From contig NW_019028980.1 of NCBI RefSeq assembly GCF_002105155.1, positions 806,001-870,000 of the forward strand: a stretch of DNA of 64,000 nt, read 5' to 3'. The translations under genes were made by a program, and so were the position numbers. This DNA comes from Lobosporangium transversale. Lineage: Eukaryota; Mortierellomycota; Mortierellomycetes; Mortierellales; Mortierellaceae. Positions 34,095 to 46,101 of this stretch are shown here, one piece after another (position 1 is the first letter of the stretch; every line of letters begins with the position of its first letter). A model generated the notes under the pieces. That model was not told where the DNA came from and made no database searches. It worked only from the letters and a program-made list of their open reading frames with translations.

Positions 34095-34748
34095 GGATAG
34101 TTGACGTGTGCTCATTAATAGTAACCTCCTTCCCCTATCCCACACGAGCAGTGCATCTACGCTTCTTTGATTGGCATCATACATTGCTCAACTATCTACA
34201 GACGATCAGGCCCAACAAATTGAATAGAAATAGTCTTCACTGTCTATATTTTATCTCTATCATTCCTTCGGATCTCTTGTTACACTCCTAGCTTACCAGA
34301 TAACGCGCGTGAAGCCCAGAGACTGTAGACGATCAAAATCCAAGTCTAAATCACGTACAATCTTGGCTCGCCCATTAACAGGGCCATCAAGTCGGACTTT
34401 CTTTCCAGGACAGGAGGAAAGCCCCAAGTTTCCTCTAGGCCGCCAATGTGGGTATATTTTCTTGGCTCGTACAACGGCATCTTCTGAAGCCCCCATTTTG
34501 TGTATCGCTTCTGCTTCGCGCTGAGCAAATGGAATCATAAACAGGTTATCGGGAACGGACATATCCTGTTGTAGAAGAGCACTAATCCAGGGTGGGATGA
34601 TCCAGCTAACATTGATCGGGTGTGAGATCGAGTCTTTGTAGGCAACAGGTTTGGGTTTATAGTGATCAGTAGGTGCTGTGTTATTCTGGACGGGGTCGCT
34701 CATTGTGGTGGCCTGAGTCTGGGGGATGGTATTCAGTGGGCTGGACAT
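32814..34748 (-). CDS. CDKN3/KAP-like dual-specificity protein phosphatase
   Basis: Four exons, 34748-34297, 33900-33811, 33675-33560 and 33400-32814, total 414 residues. Seen: SHPINVSWIIPPWIS, the RGNLGLSSCPGKKVRLDGPV block typical of CDKN3-like enzymes, a general-acid-region loop (RIPMVEGSTPYSFEEIDRVL) and the P-loop HCRGGVGRA, which contains HC-x5-R. The usual Ser/Thr after the catalytic Arg is Ala here. The C-terminal 110 residues are Gln/His/Ser-rich and probably disordered. CDKN3 dephosphorylates cyclin-dependent kinases; that role is inferred. Alternative starts exist at 34799 and 34703. The upstream Met-Lys-Glu tandem repeat lies in the 5' region. Intron 1 carries a plus-strand T run of about 26. 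Confidence 0.8.
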
Positions 34749-34805
34749 AAGGAAAAATATTGATGGTAGCTGTGCATTACAAAATGGTGATGAAGTCAAT
34801 GTAAA

Positions 34806-34905
34806 GATGAAGAGTGAGAAGGAAATGAAGTCTATGGAGATGAAGAATGAGAAGGAAATGAAGTCTGTGGAGATGAAGAATGAGAAGGAAATAAAAAGAA
34901 ATAGA
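34806..34905. repeat. 39-base tandem repeat upstream of the phosphatase gene
   Basis: About two and a half units of GATGAAGAATGAGAAGGAAA followed by TGAAGTCTGTGGA. It lies between the divergent phosphatase (minus) and WDR55-like (plus) genes. The short frame over it (MKNEKEMKSVE) is a repeat artefact. Confidence 0.7.
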
Positions 34906-35475
34906 TGATATTAATTCAGTCAGTTCATTCTTATTAGCTGAGCTAATAAGCTTAAAAGGTTAAGGTCGGACGTGGCTTGATGACAGACATTGAATCAGCA
35001 TGAATGATGCCATGTCTACAATTCATGTTAACGCATCTGACATGCTCATCTCTGTGTGTGCTCTACTGCATGGCGACATGCAATTGAAACAAATGGTTTG
35101 CTGACTCTTCCTTATATCTAGTGTTATTATTCCTGCCCCACGTGTGTGTGACTAGAAAGGGGTCCGGCATTCGCTGCTCCACACAAACACACAACTGAGA
35201 TATTACAGCATTGTAAAGGCTCGTCCTAGTGTTTGCTATGGGCCTTTGCCTCGATTGGCAATATCCCTTCAGGTCTACAGGGCAATCCTTCTTGATTGGG
35301 TCTTTATTGCATTGCTTGTGTGCATGTTCACTCAACAGAAGGTTAAAGGATGTTTCAGACCCTGGAATATAGACAATGTCTATTGAAGCAGTCACTATTG
35401 TTTTTTTTGGAGTACATTGCCCATACTTCTACTTGTCAATCACTTTGCCTCATCGCCGCTTTCATTAACAGCAAA
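34906..35475. promoter_or_regulatory. Divergent intergenic region between phosphatase and WDR55-like genes
   Basis: There is no supported coding sequence. It must contain the promoters for both neighbours. No distinct TATA box is evident next to either start. Confidence 0.35.
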
Positions 35476-37101
35476 ATGGTAAAACATCCACAACCTCATT
35501 AAAGCAATGGAGAATAAAAATACTCTTGCTAATTACTTAACTTGAACAACTCAAAATTCAATGGTGTAACATTTAAATTTTATTTCCTGTAGCCCTCAAC
35601 ACTTCAGCCTGATACTCTCTCTTACAAAAGCACAGTTTTTGATTTTGCATTCCATCCCACAGAGAATATCATTGCCACTGCACTCATCACCGGGCACATC
35701 AACTGGTAAAGAATGACAGGATGATCAAGTTAAAAAGATATATGTATAGCCTTAAGAGTAGAGTAGAGGATTGATAGTCTATGTTTTACTATTCGTATAG
35801 TGTTAAATATATCCCTGGTGCTGGTAATAATGAGTCGCTCTGGAATGTTCGTCCCTCAAAAAAGTCTTGTCGAGGCCTTGCATTTAATCATGACGGCACA
35901 GGCATGTATCAAATTTTAACTCCCTTTCAAAGGCAAACAACAACAACAAAAAAAGCTCCAGCTCTCCACCAGCTAACACGGAAAAGACTATATTGATCTC
36001 TTTGATATAGGTCTTTTTACAGTTTCTAAGGATGGATCTATTGGTGCATTGGATGTCAATACTGGCAATGTATTAATCAAGAAGCCTGAAGCACACGAGT
36101 ATGTTTACTGAAGTTTTGTTTATTTGAAAGCATTTAATTGCAAATATAATAATTTTGGCTCACTTTTTTTTATCAATATAAAAAACTATAGTCACCCAAT
36201 CAATACGGTCAAGTTGTTGACAGAATATATCTTGGCAACAGGAGACGACTCCGGTACCATCAAGCTTTGGGACGTCAGGACAGGATCCGAAGCTATGCAA
36301 TATAGTGAACACGATGATTTTATTTCTGATTTTGATTTTGATTCAACTTCTAAGACTCTAGTTGCGTCTAGTGGACAAGGGACCATTTCAATTTACGATA
36401 TTCGCAAACCTAATATGTTGGACATGTCTGCAAATCAGGATGACGAATTACTCTCGATCTGCATCGTCAAGGATCGACGTAAAGTTGTAGTTGGATCGCA
36501 GGAAGGTGTCCTAAATATTTATTCATGGGGTGAATGGGGTGATTGTACCGATCGATTCCTTGGACACCCAAATTCGATTGATACAATTTGTAAGATTGAT
36601 GAAGACACAGTAGCAACAGGATCAAGTGATGGAATCATTAGGTATGTGAATTTTTCCTTTTTTTGTTTTTTATGCGAGTGACTCCGAAGCGAGACTAACA
36701 TTTTTTGACATTCTTTTACTATTATTAGAATTATTGATATTCTACCCAACAAGTTCCAAGGGATTGTTGGTGAACATGAGGACTTCCCAATTGAGTGCAT
36801 TCGTCTTTCAAGCGATAAGACTTATCTTGCAAGCAGTTCTCATGATGACACGGTCCGGTTCTGGGATGTGCGTTACCTGACAAGTGATATGGATGAGGAT
36901 GACGATGAGGAAGAGAATGAAAACGAAGAAAGTAAAAGTTCAGATAAGAGGGATGGTGATAACGATGATGAGGCTGGTCCTAATGGTGATATGGATGTTG
37001 ATTCTGATGATTCAGATGCGCCCAAGAAGAAGAGCAATAACAGGCGACCGAAGAGACAGCCGCCAGCCAAGAACAATCCTGGATTCTTTGACGATTTGTA
37101 G
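35476..37101 (+). CDS. JIP5: WDR55/Jip5-like WD40 protein for ribosome biogenesis
   Basis: Six exons: 35476-35478, 35593-35705, 35801-35901, 36011-36098, 36192-36641 and 36729-37101, summing to 376 codons (375 residues). Exon 1 is the start codon alone, followed by GTAAAA. Exon 3 ends at an AG|GCATGT donor, so intron 3 appears to be GC-AG; only this keeps the DGTGLFTVSKDGSIG block in frame. WD repeats are clear: GTIKLWDVRTG, GTISIYDIRKP and DTVRFWDVRYL. The end is acidic (DEDDDEEENENEE), then basic (KKKSNNRRPKRQ), and finishes NNPGFFDDL, as in WDR55/Jip5. Known family role: nucleolar protein needed for rRNA processing and 60S assembly. Neighbours are unrelated. Confidence 0.88.
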
Positions 37102-37359
37102 CTTTGATAGACAGAAATATAATTTTCCCATGTAAATCTGCCCTTTTCTTTTTTTGGAATTAATGACGATCAATTGAAACAACACTCCACATGATAATTG
37201 GGCTGTATAGGTTCGTTGATACCGCCTACTCTCCCCTTCTCTCTTCATTCATCTCTTTCATCCCCCATCATTTCCTCCACTCTTCATTTCTACTCGTCCA
37301 TTCATCCACACCCTATTCACCTCATTACTCCCACTCTTCTTTCCGAACCCTCTTTCGCC

Positions 37360-38660
37360 ATGCGAGTGGCTCACACGCGCACAGGGAAACCCCTTCCCTT
37401 TGTCGTGACCATTTTCCCCATTTTCTTTTATTTTCTACTTATTGGATTTGGCTACTATGTTTTTGTTATAATAACATGTGGTATGTACAGTCTACTTGTA
37501 TGGAGAAAATTCGGCCTAAACAGTTAGGGAGAAGCATTAATAAGTTTTATTTTTAATGTAAAAGTGAAGCTAATACGAATTGACAAGGCTGTCCTTGGAG
37601 GTATGAACAGAACTGCTTACTTGACTTTCAAACCTGCTAGTATCTTCAGATTATAATAGCAGTATGTACAAGGAACTAAGTATATCTATTCACCTTTTGC
37701 TGCTTAGCGGTTCTCCTCGTCATCTACCACATAACATTTATAATGATGCTTTGGGCCTATGCTATGGTCATTCTAACTGACCCTGGGCGAGTCACAGCAG
37801 AGGTATGTAAAAGTCGACAGCTGTGCTTTACTAAAATAAAATTACATGATATCATAATGTACGGACCGTGCCACCAAATTTATTTTAAACATGAGCTAAT
37901 GGCAGCATTTTCCAATGCAACACCAATAGCCAGGAACTCAACATCCACAAACGTTTATTCAAACAGAACCTCAGCAGTCTCAGCAACAAACACATACTGA
38001 ACAGGAAGAGACGCAAATACGTAGAGAGGTAGAACAGGGACCACAGCATCAAGGAGAGTCGCACATTCAACGAGTACAGGAAGCACATATGAAGGTTGGA
38101 GATGATCTCACATCGTCATCAACAGCAATGGCAACAGCATCATCATCCAAATCATTGAGGTCATCTGGAGCGCTAATTCCTGGAGCACAGAGTGCGAATA
38201 AGTCCGGATATATCCACATTTCGGAAGATCCTTCTGTACAAGGCCATCCTCTCTGGTGTAGCAAATGTCAGCATGGTAAGAGATAGACTCTATGTGAACA
38301 CGAGATTTCAACTCAAACTTCGTAACATGCTCAATTCTTTTTTATTGGAAATTAAATATTAAATAGTCAAGCCTGAACGAGCACACCATTGCCGAGTCTG
38401 CAAACGATGTGTGTTGAGAATGGATCAGTAAGTACGCTCTATTGGCTTTTTTGTTCTATTAATGAAGGTACCATCAAGCAAATGTCTGACCTAGATATAT
38501 ATTGTTTTTTTTTATCAGCCATTGTCCCTGGGTCCTGAATTGTGTTGGTCAAGATAACTATAAATTCTTTGTCTTATTCATTGCATATACAGCTATCCAT
38601 TGTATTTACATTTTGGTTGCTATAGCGTCACTCCATCAACAATACCCTACAGAGGTAGGC

Positions 38661-38695
<35 letters not shown>

Positions 38696-39254
38696 GCATA
38701 GACAAGTGATAATTAATTCGTTCATTTTTATTTTTATTTTTTCGACCTAATAGGAATGGACACATCAGATCCAAATTGCCGGAATGATCGTTGCTGGGAT
38801 ATTTGGATTCACTCTTATTGTCTTCACCCTCACTCACGTCCGCCTTATCCTCCTAAACAGGACAACCATTGAAGATCACAGCACCCCTCGTGACGAAGGA
38901 GTTTTCCCTTGCCTACGTAAAGGATGGACAGACAGCGAAGGCGAGGTTAACCAAGGCAATGAACGACTGTACGATATTGGGTTTAAAGGAAACTGGGAAC
39001 AGGCGATGGGGAAGGGTTGGAAATGTATGATACCGACTAGGCTCTCTAGACTTGAGGGGCCAGTATACAACGAGAAAGTGGTGGCTAGGCAATGGCGAGA
39101 TTATAATCAGCAAATGGAGGCTCGTCAACGACAACAACAACAACCACAGCCTCAATATCAATCGCCAGGAACATATGGTGAGGCACCGCAGGCAGATGGG
39201 GGTGTATTAGAAGGATCAAGTACGACCCAGTCAGCGTCTTCAGTAAGGCCATGA
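37360..39254 (+). CDS. DHHC palmitoyltransferase
   Basis: Six exons (37360-37480, 37708-37802, 37930-38275, 38367-38427, 38519-38654, 38754-39254) give 419 residues. Two N-terminal membrane helices are followed by a TDPGR (DPG-type) motif, then a roughly 115-residue Gln/Ser-rich linker encoded by exon 3. Next is the Cys-rich domain ([17 protein letters not shown], then CKRCVLRM) with the active site DHHCPW split by an intron between Asp and His codons. Two more helices and the TTxE motif (NRTTIED) follow. Such integral membrane enzymes transfer palmitate to protein Cys by way of the DHHC cysteine, often at vacuole, Golgi or ER; the location here is not known. The C-tail is Gln/Pro-rich. The last intron holds a T run of about 24 followed by A. 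All catalytic residues are present. Confidence 0.9.
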
Positions 39255-39925
39255 TACTCATCATCCATCTGACATTGGAACTATTGACGATATAGCTTCA
39301 TCATTAGTAGCGTCATGTATTAATTTAGTCTTGACATATTTAATGTAATAATACCTACTTTAATCTCATCTCTGATTCTCGAAACGGTATATCTTCATAA
39401 TAAGGCTCTGCCCAGCGATAGCTGCACTCAAGTGAAGCTCTGATCCCTACAGAACCAATCTATTGAGGTTCTCATAGACCGGAGATATTGACAAAGCATC
39501 CAGCTGGCAATGGTCATTTGATCTTCGCGAGCAACCTCGTATCCTATTTTAGTTCACTGCTTTACAATTTAAAAAGTAACTACAAAAATATTATCCAACC
39601 ACACCTAATCATATTACGACAAAATAGAGTGGGTGAAGGCCATGCACAATCGATCACTTTCTATATTTAAAGATTTAAGGGCAGCTTATGGTATGTCTAT
39701 CCTTTTGCCACAGGATTTTTTAACTGCGGTCACTTCTGGTCAACTGAGAGCCCCTGGTCCAAAAGCGGCAAATTCATTGGCCTATTTGACGCCACCGATT
39801 CAAGTATAAAAGCATCTATCATTGCTCTCCACTCCGCTTTTTCTCGGTTTCAAACACGTTTAATTCATTCTCAATCACCCTTCTTATAAGCTTTTCTAAA
39901 CCGCCCCGTCTTCTTTACATTATCT
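39255..39925. other. Intergenic region with promoter of the small basic protein gene
   Basis: TATAAAAG at 39805-39812 lies about 115 bases before the ATG at 39926, with a pyrimidine-rich leader after it. Polyadenylation of the DHHC gene is expected in the first 100 bases. No other feature. Confidence 0.5.
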
Positions 39926-40348
39926 ATGGAGCCATCAACGATTCCCCAGCAGCGATCATCTCCTTCCATCAGCCTTGCACGGCCAAGCAACATTAATCCT
40001 AGATTTGTTCCGGGTACCAAAATCGGGAGGTTTACGATAGTTCAGCCTTGCAACAGTAGGTGTTGTAGAAGGATCGATAGCGGATCTTCAAGGGACGATG
40101 ATAATTCTGCAACAGAAATGACAACCAGCCATCGTCAAAGACTAGAACAAGAAGAAAAAAAGCTTAACAATTCTGCTACAGCCGCCGTGATTACCACTAC
40201 TGCCACTGCTACCACAACTCCTGCAAGGGTTAAAAATCTAGTAGTACTCAGCATAGCTCAACAAGACGCTGTCATTGTTTTTCAGCGGAAGAGAAGGACA
40301 AGGCGTCTGCTACGGTCTTTGAGTACACAGCCCTTAAGTGATTCTTAG
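39926..40348 (+). CDS. Small basic hypothetical protein, 140 residues
   Basis: Uninterrupted frame with a good TATA box upstream and AATAAA motifs close behind (near 40365 and 40380). N-terminal half: SRPSNINPRF-type Ser/Pro stretch and GTKIGRFTIV. The middle is Thr/Ala-rich low complexity (ITTTATATTTPARV). The C-terminus is strongly basic (FQRKRRTRRLLRSL). No signal peptide or membrane span. The GRFTIV motif recalls short regulatory motifs in kinases and their substrates, but no family can be named. Confidence 0.5.
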   Translation: MEPSTIPQQRSSPSISLARPSNINPRFVPGTKIGRFTIVQPCNSRCCRRIDSGSSRDDDNSATEMTTSHRQRLEQEEKKLNNSATAAVITTTATATTTPARVKNLVVLSIAQQDAVIVFQRKRRTRRLLRSLSTQPLSDS

Positions 40349-40645
40349 CTTATTTCTATGTAAATAAAATATCTAAATCAATAAAGTCATGTGCAGGTCC
40401 ATCTTACTTTCCCAATAGACTGTCAATAAAAATTTCCATCTTTCTCTCCCCTCATAACTTTCCTTTAAAACCCTCACTTGACCCCATTCTTTCTCCGGTA
40501 TCTTTTACCTTCTTGCCTTCACTTTTAATTATAAACCAACTTTCCATCGAAATAAGGACTTGTCGGTAAAACAACATTTCGCTGATTTAAGATATAAACC
40601 TAATCAAATAAGAGTGAAAAACACAAAAGAGAGAAGAGTAGGGTA

Positions 40646-43600
40646 ATGGATCAGGTGGAGTACCAGTCCTTCAGAGCTCTACCGGATGGTCCAATTATAC
40701 GGATCGAGGCTTCACAAGATGAGGAGACAGGGCTCAAGCTTGTGTTCTGGGAAGACATTCAGGATCAATTTCCTGGCGTCCAAAGCATTAAAAATGGGGA
40801 TATTGCCATTTCCTTTGCCAGGAATTCCAAACGGAAGAGGTAAATGGGTATGAGGCAGTGCGCTTTGATACCCCTTTTTTTCTTTTATCATCATGTACAT
40901 GTACTAATCCGATTTTCACTCTCTACAATCTTCAAGAATTGAGCCCTGGTGTATTAGGTATCACCCGGGTATTGTCCTGGATGTTATCCTCCCTAATGAT
41001 GATGGACAAGTTGGACAGACTAGACAGGAATCACCATTACAACAGAACGTCAGTAGCACAATCAGTTCTCTATCCACACATTCACCATATGGATCCAAGG
41101 AGGGTAGCCTCCCAAGTCCTGGTATCTATCTGGATACGTCACTTGCACAAGGGTTTAGTGCTCTTTCTACTGATCACCCTAGCCCATACGCAGCGATAGA
41201 GTCAGGAAACATAGATGCTCAACCAGAACTCACCAGCTCGCTCGTGAAAGTACCTAGTAGCCTCTCAAGGTATCCTAGTGCTTCCAGAGCACCTGATGGC
41301 CCAGAGCACCTAGCATCTGCTAGACCAACTACTCCTACCACCAGTCAACTCGTTCCTCGCATCCAGTTCACTCTCCAGACATCCACGCAACTCTTTGGCC
41401 ACTTTGAGCAATCTATTAAATCAGGACAGATGCATCAGGCAGAATCGATCAAGCAGGAGATCCGGGATGCATTTCTCAACTTACAAGCAGAGATGGCTCG
41501 AAACCAAGAACTCCAGCTACAAATGATAGAATTGCAACGAACTGCAGCCGAAATGCAGCAGAAGATGATATCAATGCAGCAACAGGCACTAGATCGACTC
41601 TCTGTTATCCAGAGTCGAGTACAGGCTGTCTTGACACAAACGTACGAATTACATGAGTTCTCAATCCCAAGGCTATTCATCGTCCTCCCCAAGGAGACTC
41701 GACGAAGAGATGCCCTGTTGAGCCCTTTCACTAGTCAATTCAGGCTCTACTTCTTATGTGAATGTGGAGAGCACACAATGCCATCACAACAACATACTGT
41801 ATCTTCAAAGCCGTCGCCTAACTCCACCCCATACGGAGCATCGACTCGGGATAGTAATAGCAATAGCAGTGACAAGAGCTTAGACTCCTTTACAGGAAAT
41901 GGTGGATCGAGAACCCCAATACATCATATACATGTGGCAATGCACGAAGGATATGACCTTGACCGTCCCAGCGAGTTTTTTCTTAGATATGGCACCCACA
42001 TCCTCACATTATTACAAATGCTCAAATATGGAGTTGTAGCAGCAGGAATTGTTGTTCCACCACTAGCCAGCATGAGATTAGCAGAGAGTATTGATAGGCT
42101 TCAAGGTGGACTAGAATATACGCAGCAAAACTTGGAACCAAAAGTAGACTATGCTATCAAGTACCTCGAATCTCTTGCGCAAAACTGCGGCGCAGTTGCT
42201 GCCAGCCTTGATGACATTGACAAAACTATCAGGGAGTTCGATCCAGATCCTAAACCCAATAGCTCATGGGATTCAGGTCAGGATCCGATCCAAGATCTCG
42301 AAGCTCTGGAAGGCGCGGACTTGCGGCACCTTAGCACGTTTTTGAAAATCAAGGACGAAGGCAAGGTGTTAGGAAACCTATACAGGGTTGTTACGAGTGA
42401 GGGTCATGCCAAATGGGTATGTCTGGATCATTATCGTGAAAATTATCGTGAATCAGCCATTGAGCAATTTCGAGGGGCCGTTGCTCTAAACAATGGAACG
42501 TTTGAAGAGATAGCTGGTAAAGTTTCTATTCGCCTGACCTCGAGCACAGTTGCGAAACAATTTTATGAAGCGCTGGAAAGAGCAAAGTTTATTCAGGAAC
42601 TCAATCTTGTTCTGGATTGGGAATCGTCACTTGAAGATTTAAGACACTTGAAGGACACTGTTCGAAAGACCAATATCGTTAGCCTCAGACTCGACTTCTG
42701 CGGTACACAAGGGCCCGCCCGGGATCTTTTCAACCGGAATAGGAGATACGATCCCGTCATCCAGATGATGGCCAACACAAAGTTGCAAATTTTTCATTTA
42801 GCACGGTGCGACAGTTTCTGGAGCAGGATATCCAAGAATGCCTCCATAGTTGCAAAAGCCATGTCGTCTACCATTCAGCTCCGCGTTTTGTCTATCCAAG
42901 GTGCAATAGAGAATTGGAAAGCAGAACAACATCAGATAGAAGACTTTTTGCGACATAGCCCTCGCCTAACGGATTTAAGGTTACAGTGTACAGACGTGGA
43001 TGCGATGTATGAACTGGTCAAAAATGCGACAGTAAAGTTTCGACATCTCCAATACCTAGAGTTGAGTGTAAGTCAGGCAGATGTACAGGAGCAAGTTGAC
43101 ATCAAGATTGCCCAACCCCAGGCACAAATTTTGTCTATGGCGATCACGACCAACAAGCGGCCCTATACGCAATTACTTTTCTCTGGTCATGTACACAAGC
43201 TAGTGTTATATCATGAGTTTAATCTGAACGAAGAGAGATCTAGTCTCGAGAGAATCATTCATACGAACAAATGTCTTCATGAAATTGGATTGCGATGTTC
43301 AGTACAATTCATGGCTCCGACCTTTCAGGCTATCCTTTCAGTCTGTGAAAACCACTTGTCGTTACGTCTTGTAGAAATACAAGATACAGAACGACGTAAC
43401 AAACTCACGACAGCAGATCCTCATGACCCCAAGGCAACTCTTCTCAGTTTACTAGCGAATGAACCGAAGGGGAGAGAAGAGCTTATGCGAGCGTTTGGTT
43501 GGGCGTTAAAGAGGATCCCACCTGGAACAAAGCTTACACATGGGCTAGTGAAGGGGCTTGAGGAGGCATTGAGGATTAGAGGATCGGCGTTACAGAAAAT

Positions 43601-44405
43601 CCATGCCAATGTCTCGACGCTCGACAAGGAAACGTTAGAATTGTTTGCCAGAGTGATAGAGCATTCATTAGCGACGCTTTCCTGGCTGGATATCATCATT
43701 TGGGTCACTCAGGATCAATATCGTGTAGTGGCAATGGAAGCTCTTGCTCGGTTTATTATCCGAATTAGCCCTCAGATTACACGACTGCAGTTGCGCATGT
43801 ATGGATTGCCACAGCTTTTGTTTAGTCTTTCATCTGCTGCGTCAATTGCTCAACAGGCAGCCACAGTGTCGCTAACTAGGACTTACACAGTGGCTGGCAG
43901 AAGTTATGGCAACAATACGGCGGCTTTTCCAGTGGCTGCAAAATCCTCCCTTTTGAACGGAGTGACCATGCCAATGCTTGAGGAGCTAGAGATACAGCCC
44001 GAAGCAGACACATATGGCAAGATACTACATTGCCAAATCAACCCTCCACATGTGCAATGGCTCCAAATCCCGTTATCATCACCTCATTTGAAGTCTATTA
44101 AGCTTGGATACCTCGATATTCTTAAAGATGACTGGATTGTGCTCATACGGAACCTTCGTTTCAACACAGTGGAGACACTTATTCTTGAGGGAACCAATTT
44201 TTCAGATCGGCAAGCAGAACTTTTGCTTGAATGTCTTTCATACTGTGCAAGCGTTCAACCTACATCTTATAGTGGCGATGAAAAAATGAAATCGGTAGCG
44301 CTCAAAACACTGAAGATCGAGGGATCTCTGGTCACTGCTCCTGTGTTGACTGGATTTGTAGCCCAAGTACACGCATTATTGCCAGATTGCGAGTTAAAGG
44401 TCTGA
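40646..44405 (+). CDS. Large coiled-coil and leucine-rich-repeat protein (lineage-expanded family)
   Basis: Two exons, 40646-40839 and 40937-44405, encode 1220 residues. N-terminal domain: FRALPDGPIIRIEASQDEET, then VFWEDIQDQFPGVQ and, across the intron, RIEPWCIRYHPGIVLDVIL. After a Ser-rich linker comes a predicted coiled coil (FLNLQAEMARNQELQLQMIE onward, Gln/Met-rich) and a conserved block RLFIVLPKETRRRD, FRLYFLCECGEHT, VAMHEGYDLDRPSEFFLRYG. The C-terminal 550 residues have LRR/RNI-like spacing (LRVLSIQGAIENWKAEQHQI, LTDLRLQCTDVDAMYELV, LETLILEGTNF-type strands). I recall similar large proteins as strongly expanded in Mortierella-type fungi, where function is unknown. The sensor-plus-repeat design resembles intracellular receptors, but no NACHT/NB-ARC P-loop is visible. 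Confidence 0.72.
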
Positions 44406-44547
44406 GTATGGCAACAGCAACAACAAAAAGAAGCAGAAATTCTGGCATTTACATTCTTCCTAGTCACCGTAATGAGTACATTTACCTTTCACTTTAGATC
44501 TTTTATGAAAGATGATATTATACAGTTTATTAATTTTTAATCTTTTA

Positions 44548-45777
44548 CTATGAACCTGCTTTTCCTGCGGCTGCTGCTGCCTTTCTTGCCAGGTAACGAG
44601 CTTTGGCATCCATGACCTGATCATCTTGGTTTTTCCGCTTGAGTGCTTCACGAATAGATTCTTGTCTCTTCTTCTCTTCTTCTTCTTGTTGTTTCTGCTG
44701 TTCCAAAAGCTGTTGCTCGATCTTTTCTGTCATCCTCGTGCGCTGATCTTTGGATATATTCCCATGCTCACCTTTCCCTTGAAGTGAGAATGATGATGAG
44801 CCATATTTAGCGTCTTTGTAGGCAGCATATGCACGATCACGGTCATAGCTTGAAGAGGGTTTGTTGAGACGTAAGTCGTTTTGTGAAGCTGAGGGCTGAC
44901 TTTTCTTGATAATGTTGAGCCCACCTTTAAGCAACTCACGTTTGTCAACAATCTGTCCATCTTCATTCAGGGTTACATTCAGACCTTGCTCTTGAGCTTC
45001 CCTTGCACGCTCGCGGTCTTCCTTTTCTTTAAGTCGCTTCTCTTCTTCTAATGCTTTAATATCTTCTGACGAAACACCTTCAATCGTAATGTCAGTTTCA
45101 GTCGGTCGAGCCCTTGTACGTTCGTTCAACAACGCACGGTAAAATCCTTGCATCAATGATCCATCTTTATCCTTGGCCAACATCTCCTCCCTCTTTCGAT
45201 CTTCTTCTTCTGCAAGCCTCATGGCTTCCTTCTGAGCCTTATAGGCTGGCGTGATAAACATCTCCTTGTCCTTAAATTTCTCTCCTTCTTTTTCTCTTTC
45301 ACGTTCCAATCGTTTCTCTTCTGCGATTTGTCGATCCCGTTTGCGAGTCTCGGCCGCTTGTAGCAGTGCAGCAACATATTTGGGTTTTCGTTCTGCAGAA
45401 TCTTTTTTGCGAGCGAGCTCTCGTGCACGCTCACCAGCCTTGAGTTGATCATAGACGCCATCATAGTCAAACACAGTCGCATCCTCAGCTAGCGCTGCGT
45501 TTTGCTGTTCAATTACAGCTGTTGACTGAAGCGTGGCAGTAGCATAGGGACGAAGAGTTTTGTTGACTGAAGATGTAGAGGATATAGGACCTCTTTTTAA
45601 ATTTTGCTTCTGATCAGTATTGTCATTATCGTCATTATCCTTATCCAGATTATCTTCATCAGAACTGCCACTGTCGAAAGCACTACGCCCTCCTACTGGT
45701 CGACTTGCAGCAGGTTTTGGTTTAGCAAGGATAGTTCCTTTCTTCTTGATGTTCAATCCAAACTGGAGTCCGGACAT
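44548..45777 (-). CDS. NSRP1-like nuclear speckle splicing regulator
   Basis: Single-exon gene of 409 residues. It starts MSGLQFGLNIKKK, as in nuclear speckle splicing regulatory protein 1 (CCDC55/DUF2040). The core holds DATVFDYDGVYDQLKAGERA, RKPKYVAALLQAAETRKRDR and EKFITPAYKAQKEA-type stretches (here FKDKEMFITPAYKAQ), followed by long Glu/Lys/Arg helices and a C-terminal Gln/Glu coil. Known family role: modulation of alternative splicing in nuclear speckles. It lies convergent with the LRR gene (142 bases apart) and divergent from the glycyl-tRNA synthetase gene (324 bases apart). The start is firm because the N-terminal motif is conserved. Confidence 0.85.
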   Translation of the reverse strand: MSGLQFGLNIKKKGTILAKPKPAASRPVGGRSAFDSGSSDEDNLDKDNDDNDNTDQKQNLKRGPISSTSSVNKTLRPYATATLQSTAVIEQQNAALAEDATVFDYDGVYDQLKAGERARELARKKDSAERKPKYVAALLQAAETRKRDRQIAEEKRLEREREKEGEKFKDKEMFITPAYKAQKEAMRLAEEEDRKREEMLAKDKDGSLMQGFYRALLNERTRARPTETDITIEGVSSEDIKALEEEKRLKEKEDRERAREAQEQGLNVTLNEDGQIVDKRELLKGGLNIIKKSQPSASQNDLRLNKPSSSYDRDRAYAAYKDAKYGSSSFSLQGKGEHGNISKDQRTRMTEKIEQQLLEQQKQQEEEEKKRQESIREALKRKNQDDQVMDAKARYLARKAAAAAGKAGS

Positions 45778-46101
45778 GGTCGAAAGAGAGAGAGAGAGAG
45801 GAAGGGAGAAAGAGGTAAGGGAATAAGGGTATATATAACACTGAGTTGCGTTTTTATACTTCCGCTGGGGGTCAGTTGTGATGGTTTCAAGAACGAGAAG
45901 AATGAAACGTAATAATGGAGAGAGAAAAGTCTATTCTGAAGAACAATAGCAATGTGGCTTTTTTTCTTGTTTTTTCGAACAGTTTGTCGTGAAAGCTCCA
46001 GGTCAGGAACGGGTGCGTTGACATGAGGTTGAATTCTTCCTTTTTTCCTTTTCTTACTCATTCTTCGTTTTTCTGTCAGTCCCATTCCCTTTTGAAGACC
46101 A
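45778..46101. promoter_or_regulatory. Divergent promoter region, NSRP1-like and GlyRS genes
   Basis: A 324-base intergenic region between two divergent starts, with an AG-rich tract (GAGAGAGAGAGAGGAAGGGA, about 45785-45810) on the NSRP1 side. No TATA box near either start. Confidence 0.4.
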
